This document shows positions 62,489-64,000 of a stretch of DNA of 64,000 nt, piece after piece (positions within the stretch are counted from its first letter, which is position 1; each line of letters starts with the position of its first letter). This DNA is from Telluribacter roseus (lineage in GTDB: Bacteria; Bacteroidota; Bacteroidia; Cytophagales; Spirosomataceae), in NCBI RefSeq assembly GCF_017355915.2, contig NZ_JAFEUV020000005.1, positions 186,001 through 250,000 of the forward strand, read 5' to 3'. Below the pieces are notes generated by a model. The model saw nothing but the letters and a program-made list of their open reading frames with translations, searched no databases and was not told the origin of the DNA. Position numbers and translations under genes: made by a program.

Positions 62489-64000
62489 CTACTTCCAGAA
62501 GGGCAGGTCATCCTGAATAATTTTTACCTGCCTGTTGAGGCTTCCACCGGCTCTGTGCCACTTGTTATAGAACTGATCCCCTTCGGGGTTTTCAAGTGGG
62601 ACCGTTATGGTTTCCGAGGGAAGAGGCTCTGGTTCTTTTTCAATCATCTCTTTGCGCAGGTAGTACAGTCCGCGAGCCAGATCCGGAATATGGTTAGGGC
62701 CAATATCCCCGTAACTGAAAGCCATAGCCAGGTGCAGAATAGAGCCGCCCCGGCGGAAGAAGCTACCCCCGTAGTTGGTCAGGACGTCGGAGCTGAGAGG
62801 CTGTCCGGGCTCATGTCCACCCTGAACGGACAAGTCGTGCGGATCAAACTCAATGGCATTGAGAGCTCCCGAAAATGTACCGGCATTCACATCGGTGGCC
62901 ATGAGCTTGCGGTCGAGTGAAACGCTCTCTCCTTCGCTGCTGTATATCACATCACAGCCCTCAAAGATAGCTTTAAGGTTATAGCTCATGTACCAGGCCG
63001 ACTGCTCTCCGCCGGCATCGGCATAGAAACCCGCTACCCTGATCTTACCGTTACTGCCTGCCTTGACGGCATCCCGGAAGTTGACATGGAACTCCCTGAG
63101 TCCTTTGGTCATGAACTGGTACCAGGCTCTTCCTTCGCGGGTCTGGGTCCAGAGGGTACGGGTGCTCCAGGGCATTTCGGACGGATCAGGTACCGGGGGC
63201 GCAATGGTACCCAGCCCTTTGGACTGAGCAAATTCTTTCCAGGCTACTTTATTGGCCTCTGAGTAGCCGGTTACCTCCGTCCAGCGCCAGGGGTTGGTCT
63301 TTGTAATGCCGGGGGAGAAGTACTCTTCGGTATCTCCGTAGGCCATGCTCATGTACACCAGGTCGCTGGCATAAGGCGCCAGTACCTGACTCATGTGCCG
63401 GATAGCCCGCTGGAGCTTTTCGCGCCCGAGCCGGGAGTACAGGTCGGGCTGGCAAAGGTTGTTTTCAAACGTAAAGGGAGTACCCAGCATACCGCGGGTC
63501 CATTCCGACTCGGGCAGGAAATGATCATCCTGCAGCCGGAAGGGCCAGAAGCAAATAGCCAGCTTCAGATTATTGGCCTTGCACCAGTTGAGGGCAGCCA
63601 GAAGTGCCTTGTCGTTGTACTGACCTTCCTTTGGCTCGTAATCGTACCAGCGTACCAGCAGGCGGAGCCCGTCCACCGCCTGGAACGGCTGCCCCTGGTA
63701 GGTGAGGCTGTTAAATGCTTCGGCGCGTCTGCGCCAGGGCTCAGCAATGCCGGTTTCGTCCTGCCGGTCAAACCCCCATGCTGTGGTATTCATCAGGATC
63801 ATCCGCCCGGTGTGGTTACTCAGGCCCGCCTTGCTGTGGTTGGCGTTATCTTCCCTGATCGTTACCCTTTGCTGTACCTGACAGGCCGGGGCGTCTCTGG
63901 GCGTGATCTGTAAGGTAGCGGGTCCGGCAGTGGTAGCCAGGTTGGGTAGTCGGATGGGTTTACGACCCTTATAGGTAACATTACGCCAGGACCACTCGCT
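62489..64000 (-). CDS. GH42-like TIM-barrel protein, 5' end cut by window edge
   Basis: The frame stays open from the stop at 62489 to the right window edge, so at least 503 codons are present and the start lies outside; the ATG at 63802 is internal. The N-terminal visible part (WRNVTYKGRKPIRLPN) looks like a carbohydrate- or Ig-like domain. The barrel has LLVRWYDYEPKEGQYND, LKLAICFWPF and YMSMAYGDTEEYF, the pattern of beta-galactosidase-like GH42 proteins, with a Glu pair as candidate catalytic residues. Substrate unknown. Confidence 0.6.
   Translation of the reverse strand, partial: SEWSWRNVTYKGRKPIRLPNLATTAGPATLQITPRDAPACQVQQRVTIREDNANHSKAGLSNHTGRMILMNTTAWGFDRQDETGIAEPWRRRAEAFNSLTYQGQPFQAVDGLRLLVRWYDYEPKEGQYNDKALLAALNWCKANNLKLAICFWPFRLQDDHFLPESEWTRGMLGTPFTFENNLCQPDLYSRLGREKLQRAIRHMSQVLAPYASDLVYMSMAYGDTEEYFSPGITKTNPWRWTEVTGYSEANKVAWKEFAQSKGLGTIAPPVPDPSEMPWSTRTLWTQTREGRAWYQFMTKGLREFHVNFRDAVKAGSNGKIRVAGFYADAGGEQSAWYMSYNLKAIFEGCDVIYSSEGESVSLDRKLMATDVNAGTFSGALNAIEFDPHDLSVQGGHEPGQPLSSDVLTNYGGSFFRRGGSILHLAMAFSYGDIGPNHIPDLARGLYYLRKEMIEKEPEPLPSETITVPLENPEGDQFYNKWHRAGGSLNRQVKIIQDDLPFWK

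Overview
The window looks like chromosomal DNA of a Bacteroidota member of the order Cytophagales (Spirosoma/Dyadobacter-like). The evidence is a type IX secretion sorting domain, Bacteroidota-type promoters (TTTG-N18/19-TAnnTTTG) in front of tRNA genes, many exported lipoproteins, LytTR/LytS-type signalling, and a MoxR-DUF58-BatA-type operon. No species can be named from sequence alone. The tetranucleotide GTAC is strikingly frequent in the core genes.

Layout. 1-1.6 kb: the end of a small zinc-ribbon protein, a GH19 chitinase-like lysozyme and tRNA-Ser(GGA). 1.66-7.4 kb (minus): L-asparaginase I, a TatD hydrolase, and a four-gene envelope glycan set (GT2, polysaccharide deacetylase, GT2, flippase-like membrane protein). 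7.4-13.9 kb: ruvC, a thioredoxin-domain YyaL protein, a T9SS cargo protein, a lipoprotein, an Atg22/UMF1-type transporter and tRNA-Val(GAC). 13.9-15.6 kb: small orphan proteins, including a tandem paralogue pair and a relative of the gene cut at the window start. 15.7-26.1 kb: a second glycan and envelope locus (two GT-A-type proteins, AlgX-like SGNH protein, acyltransferase 3, two large polytopic proteins of which one is GT39-like, and a DUF3352-like anchored protein). 26.2-34.9 kb: an OmpA/PD40 protein, a DUF4038-type glycosidase, rpe, ligA, dapA and two exported proteins.

35.1-49.1 kb is the most system-like part. All genes lie on the plus strand: two successive TldD-TldE protease pairs, with a twin-arginine signal on each TldD and none on either TldE, followed by a tightly packed operon DUF4159 - MoxR ATPase - DUF58 - BatA-like - DUF4175-like (with a His-rich insert) - membrane protein. 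A convergent LytTR regulator/LytS kinase pair and an M14 carboxypeptidase follow.

54.5-60.8 kb carries three copies of a tRNA-Glu(UUC) transcription unit (promoter, about 70-nt leader, tRNA). The middle copy is decayed in promoter, acceptor stem and T-loop. Between the copies lie accessory genes of different composition: a GYWKNH-domain lipoprotein, an FKBP lipoprotein, a possible IS21-type terminal remnant, a methyltransferase, a ScyD/ScyE-like beta-propeller lipoprotein and a single-domain response regulator. The window ends with an SDR oxidoreductase, two small proteins and a GH42-like TIM-barrel protein cut by the right edge.

Where an internal start fits a signal peptide, a family N-terminus or operon overlap better than the longest reading frame, the internal start is used and this is stated.
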